DNA from: Peptococcaceae bacterium
GTDB lineage: Bacteria > Bacillota > Peptococcia > Peptococcales > Peptococcaceae
NCBI GenBank assembly: GCA_019420345.1
Contig: JAHZHI010000004.1
Span: 1-46,314, forward strand
Reading direction: 5' to 3'
DNA length: 46,314 nt
Below, piece after piece: positions 26,423 through 34,174 of this stretch (its first letter is position 1; each line of letters starts with the position of its first letter). A program made the translations under genes and the position numbers. A model generated the notes under the pieces. The model had not been told where the DNA came from. It did not search any database and saw nothing but the letters and a program-made list of their open reading frames with translations.

Positions 26423-27817
26423 ATGACAAAAGCTTCACGTAAAAGTCTAATCAGCTGGATTATCACACTTGCATTACCAATCATTATCTTAATCATCCCA
26501 ACCAATGACACCTTTACACCTCAGATTCGAATATTTTTCGCAATCACTCTCATGGGTATTGCTATGTTCTGTTTTGATGAAGTTGATAATGCGATCGCAG
26601 GTATATTAATGATGCTTCTTTACATCATTGCCAACATCGCACCATCATCAACTGTTTTTTCAGCCTGGACTAATGATATCCCATGGTACATTCTGGCAAC
26701 ACTGCTTTTAGTTAATATTTTGGATGATACAACCATCTTAAAAAGAATTGCTTATCATTGTATCATTTGGACAGGCGGTACCTATAAAGGCATTATTTAC
26801 GGGATTACAATCACAGCTATGTTATCAATCATCATCGTTCCAGGCACCTGGACCAGTATGGCTGTTGCAGCAATTACACTATCCATTATTAAATCTCTCG
26901 AATTGCCTGTAGGAAAAGCTTCTGGTGGTATCTTAATGGCTGCTTGCTTTGGATTCCACACTGCTTCTGGTTTTATTTATTCACCATCAGGTATTCAAAT
27001 GTTCTTAGATATGTCTAAAAGCGTTGACGGAATCTCACCTGAGAGCCTAAACACCAATTTCATTGATTTCTTTATCCAAGATTTTCCACTAATCCTTCTG
27101 CCTTTTATCCTAGCATTTTTGATCACGAAACTAATGAAACCGGAAAAGTCTATCAATGGTAAACAATATTTCCAAGAACAACTCCGTGAACTGGGAAAAA
27201 TGTCTGCCAATGACAAAAAGGTTTTAGTTATTCTTCTTGTTCTTCTAATTTACTTGCTGAGCAATCGCTGGACCGGCTGGAATATGTTGTATGGGTTCCT
27301 ATTAGCACCTATCATTTGTTATCTTCCAGGCATCCGCGTTGCCACTGTCGATCATTTTCGCAAAATCAATTTTAATGTAATCTTCTTCATTGTCGCTTGC
27401 CTTTCCATCGGCACTGTTGCAGCCACTTGTGGTGCAGGTCAATTTATCGTTGATATTATCGTACCGCTGCTCTCTAATACCGGAACCTATGGTTTTCTTG
27501 CCATTGTCTTTATTTTTGGGGTATTGGTCAATTTTCTGCTTACACCAATGGCAGCAATGTCCTCCATTGCACCACTTCTCTCAGGGGTTGCACTGAGCAT
27601 CGGTGTTACACCACTTGCTACAACTTATGCATTTTATCTTGGCCTGGATCAATTGATTTTACCATATGAAATTGGCACCTATTTGATCTTCTTCAGCATG
27701 GGTTATGTCACTTTAAAAGATTTTGCAAAACTAGGCGGAGTTAAAATGCTTACTGCAACGATTTTCACCTTTGTTGTGATGATTCCTTGGTGGATGTTTG
27801 TCGTAAATATTGTATAA
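26423..27817 (+). CDS. SLC13/DASS family anion:sodium symporter-like carrier
   Basis: Start at the ATG at 26423 with AAGGAGG eight bases upstream (an earlier in-frame ATG at 26393 is the leader of that site); 464 residues. About eleven hydrophobic helices across the length, with helix-hairpin regions around VPGTWTSMAVAAITLS near residue 150 and a second around NFLLTPMAAMSSIAPLLSG near 375, which occupy the places of the DASS SNT motifs. Family members import di-/tricarboxylates or sulfate. Divergent partner of the 2-enoate reductase-type enzyme and followed by LysR, so transport of that enzyme's substrate is the working inference. Confidence 0.83.
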   Translation: MTKASRKSLISWIITLALPIIILIIPTNDTFTPQIRIFFAITLMGIAMFCFDEVDNAIAGILMMLLYIIANIAPSSTVFSAWTNDIPWYILATLLLVNILDDTTILKRIAYHCIIWTGGTYKGIIYGITITAMLSIIIVPGTWTSMAVAAITLSIIKSLELPVGKASGGILMAACFGFHTASGFIYSPSGIQMFLDMSKSVDGISPESLNTNFIDFFIQDFPLILLPFILAFLITKLMKPEKSINGKQYFQEQLRELGKMSANDKKVLVILLVLLIYLLSNRWTGWNMLYGFLLAPIICYLPGIRVATVDHFRKINFNVIFFIVACLSIGTVAATCGAGQFIVDIIVPLLSNTGTYGFLAIVFIFGVLVNFLLTPMAAMSSIAPLLSGVALSIGVTPLATTYAFYLGLDQLILPYEIGTYLIFFSMGYVTLKDFAKLGGVKMLTATIFTFVVMIPWWMFVVNIV

Positions 27818-27837
27818 TTGAATGAAGAAATCCATTC

Positions 27838-27874
27838 GGCCTTTCTTTAATCAACAAAGAAAGGCCCTTATTTT
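27838..27874 (+). terminator. Terminator of the carrier gene
   Basis: GGCCTTTCTTT / AAAGAAAGGCC with a seven-base loop, then a T-rich tail. Confidence 0.88.
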
Positions 27875-27908
27875 GTAAACATATTCATCATAAAAAGGAG
27901 GAGCTTTT

Positions 27909-28778
27909 ATGGAAATCAAGCAACTTCAATGCTTTCTAAAAGTAGCAGAGCTTTTAAATTTTAGCCGAGCCGCCGAAGCATTGTATATTTCTCAACCAGC
28001 ACTGAGCTACCAGATCGCTGAATTAGAACGAGAACTTGGCGTATCTTTATTTGAACGAGATCGCCGAAAAGTATATCTAACACCAGCAGGCATTAAAATG
28101 ATCAGCCCAGCCAAAGCTCTAGTTGAGCAAGCGCAAAGACTTCCTGAATCAATTCGAATTGACAATGATTATGAAGAAGGCTTATTACGTATCGGTTTTG
28201 ACAATACTGAAGATCATTTTGAAGTTACCGGTATCACAGAAGCACTTGCATACTTTGGTAAAAGCAATCCCGGTGTTGCACTCTCCATGACATGTACCTC
28301 CTTTCAAGACTGCATCGACCAACTCATCGACAATGATTTAGACGTTGCATTTTTGATTCTCCGTAATAAAGAACATTTACCAACAGACTTAGCCTATCAA
28401 GTGGTCCATAAAAGCGAAATTGTAATGGTCATTGCAAAAAACAGCCCAGCAGAAACATGCGCAGAAGCCATCAACACCCAGGATCTATTACTTGTGGCCA
28501 CAAAACCACGCGGCAATTCACGCATCTTACGTACTCTTGAAAAAATGAAATTAAAACCTCATATCCGTCATGTCTACTCACTGCCTGTTGGTTTCGTTTA
28601 CGCCGACATGGGGAAAGGAATCATGCTTTTATCCGAAACCTATTTTAAAGCGCATCACTATCCTCAATATAAAGCTCTTTCCATCCCTGACGATGCCGCA
28701 AAAATCATGCATGTAATGGTCTGGAGCAAGGCCAACGACAATCCAATGATCCCACGACTGCTCGAGAATTTTTCTTAG
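27909..28778 (+). CDS. LysR family transcriptional regulator (carrier/oxidoreductase locus)
   Basis: 289 residues. N-terminal winged HTH (LQCFLKVAELLNFSRAAEAL, ISQPALSYQIAELERELG) and a C-terminal periplasmic-binding-like effector domain from about 90. AAAGGAGG precedes the ATG. It sits 91 bases behind the carrier, past a terminator, and shares the AT-rich composition of the locus. A small-molecule inducer, probably the transported acid, is expected. Confidence 0.92.
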   Translation: MEIKQLQCFLKVAELLNFSRAAEALYISQPALSYQIAELERELGVSLFERDRRKVYLTPAGIKMISPAKALVEQAQRLPESIRIDNDYEEGLLRIGFDNTEDHFEVTGITEALAYFGKSNPGVALSMTCTSFQDCIDQLIDNDLDVAFLILRNKEHLPTDLAYQVVHKSEIVMVIAKNSPAETCAEAINTQDLLLVATKPRGNSRILRTLEKMKLKPHIRHVYSLPVGFVYADMGKGIMLLSETYFKAHHYPQYKALSIPDDAAKIMHVMVWSKANDNPMIPRLLENFS

Positions 28779-28786
28779 CACAAATC

Positions 28787-28835
28787 AAAAAGCTGTTCAG
28801 TAAATATCAAATATATTTACTGAACAGCTTTTTTA
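28787..28835 (+). terminator. Terminator of the LysR gene
   Basis: AAAAGCTGTTCAGTAAATA / TATTTACTGAACAGCTTTT, about 19-base stem plus T run. Confidence 0.9.
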
Positions 28836-28861
28836 CTTGATGACCTTGCTGTCCTTCCAGC

Positions 28862-29689
28862 TTATGGTCTGAGCGGGCCATAGAAATAAGAGGCTGTGGC
28901 TCCGCCATCAATGAGGAAGTCCGCACCAGTGATGGATGCTCCTTTATCGCTCATGAGCAATTCTGCCACATTCGCGACTTCGTCGGCTGTGCCAGGGCGT
29001 CCTGCCGGGCATTTTGCGAACATGTTTTTATAAAAATCGCCGCGTGGACCATTAAATTCATCAACGGCCAATGGCGTCACAATAATGCCAGGAGAAATGG
29101 AATTGATGCGTGCACCACGTGCTCCCCACTTAACCGATTCGGCCATGACGCGTTTTTCGTTGCAGCGTTTGGCCAGCTGGTACGCATGAAGGGTATCGGT
29201 GATGTTTTCTGGCTGCAACAGTTCGAGCGCCAGCAGTTCTTCGCTTGGTGTACATGCCAATTGTTCGTCTTCTTCTGGTGTCAAGGCTGGCATACGGTGG
29301 CCGGACTGGCTGGAGATTGTCACGCCAACACCGCCAGGCGCAATGACTTTGCCAACTTCCTCTAACAGCACTGCTGTGCCATAAAGATCCACATTCAAAA
29401 TGGCTTCAATCGGTGCCTGACTTGGCGATACGCCTGCTGCATTGACCATCATGGTAATATCACCGTATGTTTGTGCTTCTGTAATAAGGTTCTGTATGGA
29501 AGCTCTGTTGGAAAGATCCATTTCCACTGGCACCACGTCAAACCCAGCCGCATTCATGATTTCTGCTATGGTTTGCGCGTTTTCCAGCTTTTTATCACCA
29601 ACAACGATCTTCATGCCATAACCCATACGCCGAGCAATCGCCATACCAATCTGCCCGGCGCCTGTCCATATCATTACGTTCTTCTTCAT
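28862..29689 (-). CDS. Short-chain dehydrogenase/reductase
   Basis: 275 residues. Rossmann motif TGAGQIGMAIA at the N-terminus (TGxxxGxG variant), NAAG in MVNAAGVSP near 85, catalytic Ser in SSQSGHRMP near 128, Tyr-x3-Lys in YQLAKR near 168, and the C-terminal ASITGADFLIDGGATA. A Pro/Glu-rich insertion near 135-155 sets it apart from FabG. NAD(P)-dependent alcohol/ketone interconversion; substrate unknown. Starts 18 bases after the flavodoxin gene and likely shares its promoter. Confidence 0.88.
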   Translation of the reverse strand: MKKNVMIWTGAGQIGMAIARRMGYGMKIVVGDKKLENAQTIAEIMNAAGFDVVPVEMDLSNRASIQNLITEAQTYGDITMMVNAAGVSPSQAPIEAILNVDLYGTAVLLEEVGKVIAPGGVGVTISSQSGHRMPALTPEEDEQLACTPSEELLALELLQPENITDTLHAYQLAKRCNEKRVMAESVKWGARGARINSISPGIIVTPLAVDEFNGPRGDFYKNMFAKCPAGRPGTADEVANVAELLMSDKGASITGADFLIDGGATASYFYGPLRP

Positions 29690-29707
29690 GAGAGGTGTCT
29701 CCTTTCT

Positions 29708-30211
29708 TTATTGATTCAGCCACGCTGCAACGGCACCATCGCTCTGCGCCGCCTGTGAACCAAGGACCGCCAATCCTTCGGTCACATTTGCACCAGGACA
29801 AGCTTGACCAATACGCTGCACAGTATTGCCTAGGCCGCTGCCTTCATGGGTGCAGAATGGATGAATGGTTTTCCCGTGCCAATTGTAATGCTCCAAAAAG
29901 GTGTACACAGCCATTGGCAGATCTCCCCAATAGTTCGGATAGCCCAGATAAATCTCATCGGCTGCCATGTCTTTCGGATACGCCGCCAAATCAGGGCGTG
30001 CCTGCTTTTTCAAATCTTCACGCGCTTGCTGAATGCAGGTTTGATAATCGTCCGAATAAGGAACCGCCTGTTCAATTTTAAAGATCGATGCACCCGTTGC
30101 TGCGGCAATCTTTTCGGCCACAATCTCAGTATTGCCTTTGTCCACATAACGATATTGTCCACCAAAATAATTTTCACCAGCTCGTGAATAATAAACCACC
30201 ACTGCTGCCAT
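29708..30211 (-). CDS. Flavodoxin
   Basis: 167 residues of the flavodoxin_4 type: FMN phosphate loop at the N-terminus (YYSRAGENYFGGQ), AADEIYLGYPNYWGDLPM near 80-100, and HPFCTHEGSGLGNTVQ near 118. Electron carrier in the cytosol. AAGGAG lies ten bases before the ATG. Forms an operon with the SDR gene downstream, which suggests a shared reductive step. Confidence 0.9.
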   Translation of the reverse strand: MAAVVVYYSRAGENYFGGQYRYVDKGNTEIVAEKIAAATGASIFKIEQAVPYSDDYQTCIQQAREDLKKQARPDLAAYPKDMAADEIYLGYPNYWGDLPMAVYTFLEHYNWHGKTIHPFCTHEGSGLGNTVQRIGQACPGANVTEGLAVLGSQAAQSDGAVAAWLNQ

Positions 30212-30270
30212 CCCAGATCAACTCCTTGTTTATGCCTATTTCTAAAAACAGAACTTCTGTCATTGTTTTC

Positions 30271-30299
30271 ATTGTAAAAGTGCCCTGTTTCTCAATCAA
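30271..30299 (-). promoter_or_regulatory. Promoter of the flavodoxin-SDR operon
   Basis: TTGATT (30294-30299), 17-base spacer, TACAAT (30271-30276) on the minus strand. Confidence 0.72.
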
Positions 30300-30336
30300 T
30301 TCGGGTTTCAGCGGTTTCAAATAAGTTCAGCTAATA

Positions 30337-30377
30337 CGAAAAGGCCGTGCCCATCATGCATGGAACACAGCCTTTAT
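30337..30377 (-). terminator. Terminator of the second LysR gene
   Basis: AAAGGC(C)GTG...CCATGCATGG-type hairpin ending CACAGCCTTT; U run on the minus side. It separates the LysR transcript from flavodoxin. Confidence 0.65.
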
Positions 30378-30379
30378 TA

Positions 30380-31261
30380 TTATGTTGTAAAACGCGCTTT
30401 CAAACAATCCGCAAACGACTCCACATAGTAGCCGGAATTCTCTTTTTTCCAAAACAGGCACAGCTTTTGATGGATCGGCGCATCGTTTCGATAAAGCGGC
30501 AGACGCCGAACGGTATCCTCTGACGTCGCCAGGCTTTTCTCCGTCACCGGCAAAAAGCCCTGCCCGCTGGCAACAAAGAGGCGTGCTTCTTCCAGCGTAT
30601 TTGCAAAGAGGAACGTGCCGCGAAAGCCAACAACCGTCTGAAAATACGCCTGTTCCACAGCCTGCTGAGACGGATCGGCAACAAGGATGCATGGCAAATT
30701 CTTTAATTCCTGCAAGGAAACCGATGACACGTCAGCCATAATGTTACGCGCCGCAATTTCAACACAAAAATCACTGGTCTCCAAAACCAGATTCACATAT
30801 TCCTCTGAGAAAGCCCGCCGCTGATCGTTTAATACCACATCGGCATCACCATGACGCAGCCAGCGAAACAATTCTTCATGATCGCCGCACATCAACTGCA
30901 ACGATACCTGCGGAAAAGCTGCCGCGAAATCTGCCAAGGCACTCTGTAATTGCAGACCGTTGTAACGTCTCAAATAACCGATTTTGAGCACTGCTTCGTC
31001 GCCCTGGGCAATTTTCTCTGCTTCTTGGCACATTTGCGCATAATCAGCCACAAGAATCAGGCTTTTCTTGTAAAAATACGCGCCTGCCGTCGTCAATGTG
31101 AAAGAACGATTATGGCGCTCCAACAGCTGAAACCCTAGCTCTTGTTCCAAGGCTTTCACCTGCTGGGAAATGGCCGATTGTGAAATATGACATTCTTCCG
31201 CCGCTTCCGAAAAGCTGTTATGGCGCACAACCGCTTGAAAATATTGAATCTGTCGCAGCAT
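30380..31261 (-). CDS. LysR family transcriptional regulator
   Basis: 293 residues. Winged HTH at the N-terminus (YFQAVVRHNSFSEAAEEC, ISQSAISQQVKALEQELG) and effector domain from about 90 (VLKIGYLRRYNGLQLQ). A frequent neighbour of flavodoxin/SDR genes in Firmicutes; control of 29708-28862 is plausible but no operator was recognised. Its own promoter was not resolved. Confidence 0.92.
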   Translation of the reverse strand: MLRQIQYFQAVVRHNSFSEAAEECHISQSAISQQVKALEQELGFQLLERHNRSFTLTTAGAYFYKKSLILVADYAQMCQEAEKIAQGDEAVLKIGYLRRYNGLQLQSALADFAAAFPQVSLQLMCGDHEELFRWLRHGDADVVLNDQRRAFSEEYVNLVLETSDFCVEIAARNIMADVSSVSLQELKNLPCILVADPSQQAVEQAYFQTVVGFRGTFLFANTLEEARLFVASGQGFLPVTEKSLATSEDTVRRLPLYRNDAPIHQKLCLFWKKENSGYYVESFADCLKARFTT

Positions 31262-31318
31262 CTGAACATCCCCCTGTTCAATGATCTTTCTTTAATTATA
31301 GCATAGGCACAAACACTG

Positions 31319-31352
31319 CAAAAAGCCCTGCCCTTCATAGCAGGGCAGGGCC
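31319..31352 (-). terminator. Terminator of the EFR1-type gene
   Basis: GCCCTGCCCT / AGGGCAGGGC hairpin with a run of A on the plus strand; directly downstream of the stop. Confidence 0.85.
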
Positions 31353-31360
31353 AACCATCA

Positions 31361-32119
31361 TCAAATAAACAATTCTGCTTCTTTGCGCTGTGCGCAGGCT
31401 TTTTTCAAGGCCAAGCCAGCCGCTGCCTGCAGGATTGGATGGAGGCGGCGAGCGTGGTGTGGGCAGATGGCAACGCAGCGCATGCAGGATATGCAAGCTT
31501 TTTTATCGACATTCTGTGGATGCAAACGGTCAATAGCTTGAACATGGCATTTTTTTGCGCAAAGGCCGCAGCTGACGCAAGCCTTGGTTGCCTTCGGCAC
31601 CATGCTGACGCTGCTTGTTTTATAAGGTCGATTGCCTGGTACATGCGGCATGGATAATTCGCCACTGGCGAGTTTCTCTTTGATGCTCTGTGCAAAGGTT
31701 TCCAGCTGTTGCTGATCTTGTGCGTCCGGTCGGCCAGCGGCAAATTGATGCGCAATGGAGTGCTCAGCCACTGCGGCAATCGCAGCGATGACCGCAAAAC
31801 CCGCTTTCGCCGCTGTATCCTGCAATTCCAGCAAGGTGTCCTCGTAGGCACGGTTGCCATAAACCGCCATCACCACGGCACGCGCACCATTGCCACGCAA
31901 CTTTGCCAAACGTGCCACTGCTGTTGCCGGCACACGACCGCCATAAGACGGCACAGCGATCACTGCCACATCGCCCTTGTTCAATGCCACACTGCGAAAA
32001 TCTTTTTTGCTGTCGCTCAAATCCACCAATGTCACTGCATCGGCCAACGTTTGTGCAACCATGTCTGCAGCTTTCATGGTGCCGCCTGTTGGACTGAATA
32101 CGATTTCATAGACGTTCAT
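31361..32119 (-). CDS. EFR1-type flavodoxin-ferredoxin fusion protein
   Basis: Start at the ATG at 32119 with GGAGGGAG ten bases upstream, giving 252 residues (an in-frame ATG at 32155 is possible). Flavodoxin-like domain (1-155) with FSPTGGTMKAADM as phosphate loop and AVPSYGGRVP; two 4Fe-4S motifs follow: CVSCGLCAKKCHVQAI near 188 and CISCMRCVAICPHHAR near 216. Electron transfer in the cytosol. Shares a transcript with the dehydrogenase remnant just upstream and is divergent from an Rrf2 regulator with two operators over the promoter, so Rrf2 repression is likely. Confidence 0.88.
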   Translation of the reverse strand: MNVYEIVFSPTGGTMKAADMVAQTLADAVTLVDLSDSKKDFRSVALNKGDVAVIAVPSYGGRVPATAVARLAKLRGNGARAVVMAVYGNRAYEDTLLELQDTAAKAGFAVIAAIAAVAEHSIAHQFAAGRPDAQDQQQLETFAQSIKEKLASGELSMPHVPGNRPYKTSSVSMVPKATKACVSCGLCAKKCHVQAIDRLHPQNVDKKACISCMRCVAICPHHARRLHPILQAAAGLALKKACAQRKEAELFI

Positions 32120-32151
32120 AGTTCTTGCTCCCTCCATGCAATATTGTTTGT

Positions 32152-32295
32152 TCAAGGCCGCAGAATCACCTTGCCATTGGTCGGTCCATACGCTGCCAAC
32201 TGCAGCACTTCGTCAACCTGTTCCAACCAAAAATACCATGAATCAACGACATTCATTGCCAAACGTGAATAGCATTTGATCTGAACAGCTTTCAT
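32152..32295 (-). pseudogene. Internally deleted zinc-type (MDR) dehydrogenase/quinone oxidoreductase remnant
   Basis: A 47-codon reading frame with a GAGGGA site. Its first residues MKAVQIKCYS are the typical MDR/quinone oxidoreductase N-terminus, and its end VDEVLQLAAYGPTNGKVILRP is the typical C-terminus (usually about 320 residues away). The coenzyme domain and nearly all of the catalytic domain are missing, yet the frame is kept. Best explained by an in-frame deletion of about 270 codons; a residual small protein is possible. It is first in the transcript of the EFR1-type gene. Confidence 0.7.
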
Positions 32296-32335
32296 ACAAT
32301 CCCTCGTTTCTCAGCCGTTTTCAATTCTCACGTTC

Positions 32336-32364
32336 TTGAAACATCACGCAAAGACTGTTACAAT
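32336..32364 (+). promoter_or_regulatory. Promoter of the Rrf2 gene
   Basis: TTGAAA (32336-32341), 17-base spacer, TACAAT (32359-32364); the start would fall in operator 1. Confidence 0.7.
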
Positions 32365-32368
32365 TTAC

Positions 32369-32391
32369 GATGTAACAAATCCTATTACATC
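32369..32391. promoter_or_regulatory. Rrf2 operator 1
   Basis: GATGTAA-N9-TTACATC perfect inverted repeat over the start region of the Rrf2 promoter and just downstream of the opposing promoter. Confidence 0.8.
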
Positions 32392-32399
32392 CTGCGAAC

Positions 32400-32428
32400 A
32401 GTGTACCATCGCCAGGATGTAATGTCAA
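32400..32428 (-). promoter_or_regulatory. Promoter of the dehydrogenase remnant-EFR1 unit
   Basis: TTGACA (32423-32428), 17-base spacer, TACACT (32400-32405) on the minus strand; -35 lies inside operator 2. Confidence 0.72.
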
Positions 32429-32438
32429 CGATTACATC
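32416..32438. promoter_or_regulatory. Rrf2 operator 2
   Basis: GATGTAA-N9-TTACATC, same arms and spacing as operator 1, 47 bases away; it covers the -35 of the minus-strand promoter. Confidence 0.8.
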
Positions 32439-32468
32439 AATCGCTAAATCACTTGAAAGGAACCCGCC

Positions 32469-32909
32469 ATGTATATAAGTACAAAATGCTCTGTCGCCGT
32501 TCACTGCCTCATCTTCATGCACGAAGCCAACGGCGTTGCCAAAGTCACCAGCAAACTTCTCGCTGAAAGCACCGGCTGCAACCCTGTGTTTATTCGCAAC
32601 ATCCTCAGCGCCCTCAAAAAAGCCGGACTGATCACTGTGCCGCGCGGTACCGGCGGGGCGAAACTCTGTGCCGATCCCTCGCAAATCACCCTTTACCAAA
32701 TTTACAGCGCTCTGGAGCCCAAAGGGCTGTCGTCGCTGATCGGCATTCACCCTTGCCAAGGCCGCGCCTGCCCTGTGGCGCAAAACATCCATCAAGTGCT
32801 GCAGAAGCCTTACCACCAAATCGAAGAAGCCGTCCAATCCACCATGGAAAACACCACCCTGCAATCCATGATCGATGATTTTCACCGTCTTACGGCGTCA
32901 GCAAAGTAA
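32469..32909 (+). CDS. Rrf2 family transcriptional regulator
   Basis: 146 residues. N-terminal winged HTH (VAVHCLIFMHEANGVAKVTS, CNPVFIRNILSALKKAG) and RGTGGAKL wing; the C-terminal part has only C-x4-C in CQGRACPV plus Cys 7, short of the three conserved cysteines of IscR/NsrR, so it resembles YwnA/CymR-like members that need not hold a cluster. AAAGGAACC precedes the ATG. Two identical palindromes upstream indicate autoregulation and repression of the divergent unit. Confidence 0.9.
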   Translation: MYISTKCSVAVHCLIFMHEANGVAKVTSKLLAESTGCNPVFIRNILSALKKAGLITVPRGTGGAKLCADPSQITLYQIYSALEPKGLSSLIGIHPCQGRACPVAQNIHQVLQKPYHQIEEAVQSTMENTTLQSMIDDFHRLTASAK

Positions 32910-32910
32910 A

Positions 32911-32948
32911 AAATGGCCCTGCCTCAATGAAAGGCAGGGCCATTTTGT
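32911..32948 (+). terminator. Terminator of the Rrf2 gene
   Basis: AAATGGCCCTGCC / GGCAGGGCCATTT with a nine-base loop and flanking A/T runs. Confidence 0.88.
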
Positions 32949-33013
32949 ATGTCAAAAAAGGTCACCTTCAACAAGCTGAAGCCTCAACATGTAATAAGTT
33001 GAACGCCACATTC

Positions 33014-33406
33014 CTAAATCGGGTGGTCATAATGATCAACAAAGAAGTTTTTGACACAGTGCGAGCGAACAAATCCACATTTTTCATAGAAAGAACTGGT
33101 CACTGGACTATCTCCTGTGCCAACTTGCTGTATAGAATACTCCTCTCTATAATTTTTCGCAACAAAATCAATGAGCGCTTGACCGTAACCTTGACCCTGA
33201 TAGTCTGGATACGTTGCAATGTTTTTAATTTCAAGAACGCCTTTCCCTTCGTCGGTTACAACACATTCGCATTTAACCCCATGATCGTCCAATACATACA
33301 TCGTTCCTCGATCAATGTATCGGTCTATCATGTTTTCTTGTTCGTCAGCCAACAGCAATAAAGGGAGAAATCGTTTTTTATTCTCTTTAATTTCTCTAAT
33401 TTCCAC
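33014..33406 (-). CDS. GNAT N-acetyltransferase
   Basis: 130 residues. Acetyl-CoA motif A with YPDYQGQGYGQALID near residue 70 and the C-terminal FYEKCGFVRS. GAGGAG lies eleven bases before the ATG. Substrate unknown. Its 5' end is 18 bases from the stop of the truncated relaxase, so the mobile-element boundary lies immediately upstream; its original promoter may have been lost. Confidence 0.85.
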   Translation of the reverse strand: MEIREIKENKKRFLPLLLLADEQENMIDRYIDRGTMYVLDDHGVKCECVVTDEGKGVLEIKNIATYPDYQGQGYGQALIDFVAKNYREEYSIQQVGTGDSPVTSSFYEKCGFVRSHCVKNFFVDHYDHPI

Positions 33407-33424
33407 AGCAATACGCGCTCCTCA

Positions 33425-34036
33425 TTATTTTCGATCGTTCCAGTCCACGGTGTCCTCCTTGTAGTTTTTCCAGTTCCCGGACGGGAGCCGGATACGCTCG
33501 CCATTCTCTTCAAAGTCATAGACCTTCCGGCTCTTGGGGAGCCATTTGCCGGTTTCGTCCATTGCCCGCATGGTCAGCAGGATGTGGACGTGAGGATTTC
33601 CGTCCCCCCTATCGTGAATGGCAAAATCGGCAATCATGCCTTTGGAAACAAAAAACTCCCGGCAATAGTCCCGGATCAGGTCGGCGTGCTGTTCCGGGAG
33701 AATTTTCCTCGGTATGGCAAGTACGATCCTGCGAGCAATCTGGGAGTTCCATTGTTTTTCTACGGCTTCAGCGGCGTTCCACAAGGTGTTACGGTCTGCA
33801 TATGACTGCGTGGCGTGAGGCGGCAGCATGATTTCTGTGTGAACGATCCCTCTTTTCTCGGTATAGTATTTCTGCTTCTGGTCGTGCTCGGAAAACAACC
33901 GTTCGCCGCTCTGGTAAGCTGCGGCGGCTACGGCTGACTGACGATTGCTGCGCTGGACGATTTTTATATCGTAGTGGGACAGGGCATAACGGGTTCCTCC
34001 TTCCTGTGGTTGATTGGATAGGGGATGGTTTGCCAC
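33425..34036 (-). pseudogene. MobA/MobL relaxase, C-terminally truncated
   Basis: 203 residues of the relaxase N-terminal domain. Visible: IVQRSNRQSAVAAAAYQSGE (motif I region), VHTEIMLPPHA, and metal-binding HDRGDGNPHVHILLTM near residue 160. Intact proteins of this family run to several hundred residues; here the frame ends at DWNDRK, where the family continues. Start is GTG with a weak AAGG, so it is uncertain. Nicking domain may be largely intact, but the missing C-terminus probably prevents transfer. Confidence 0.82.
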
Positions 34037-34058
34037 CTTATTTTGGGCAAAAGAAAAA

Positions 34059-34082
34059 CAGGAAATCGTTTCTGATTTCCTG
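34059..34082. repeat. Inverted repeat upstream of the relaxase
   Basis: CAGGAAATC-6-GATTTCCTG, a perfect 9-base dyad in the 138-base spacer upstream of the relaxase start. Position fits an oriT-associated repeat; a terminator for the upstream 4Fe-4S gene is the alternative, though no long U run follows. Confidence 0.45.
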
Positions 34083-34174
34083 CTCGGTGGTGCCGCCGGT
34101 GGGCGGCTGGTTATTCAGTTTTAAAAGTTCGGGGCAGGCTGGCCCGATGACGGAAAGATTTGAAAACTGAGAGT

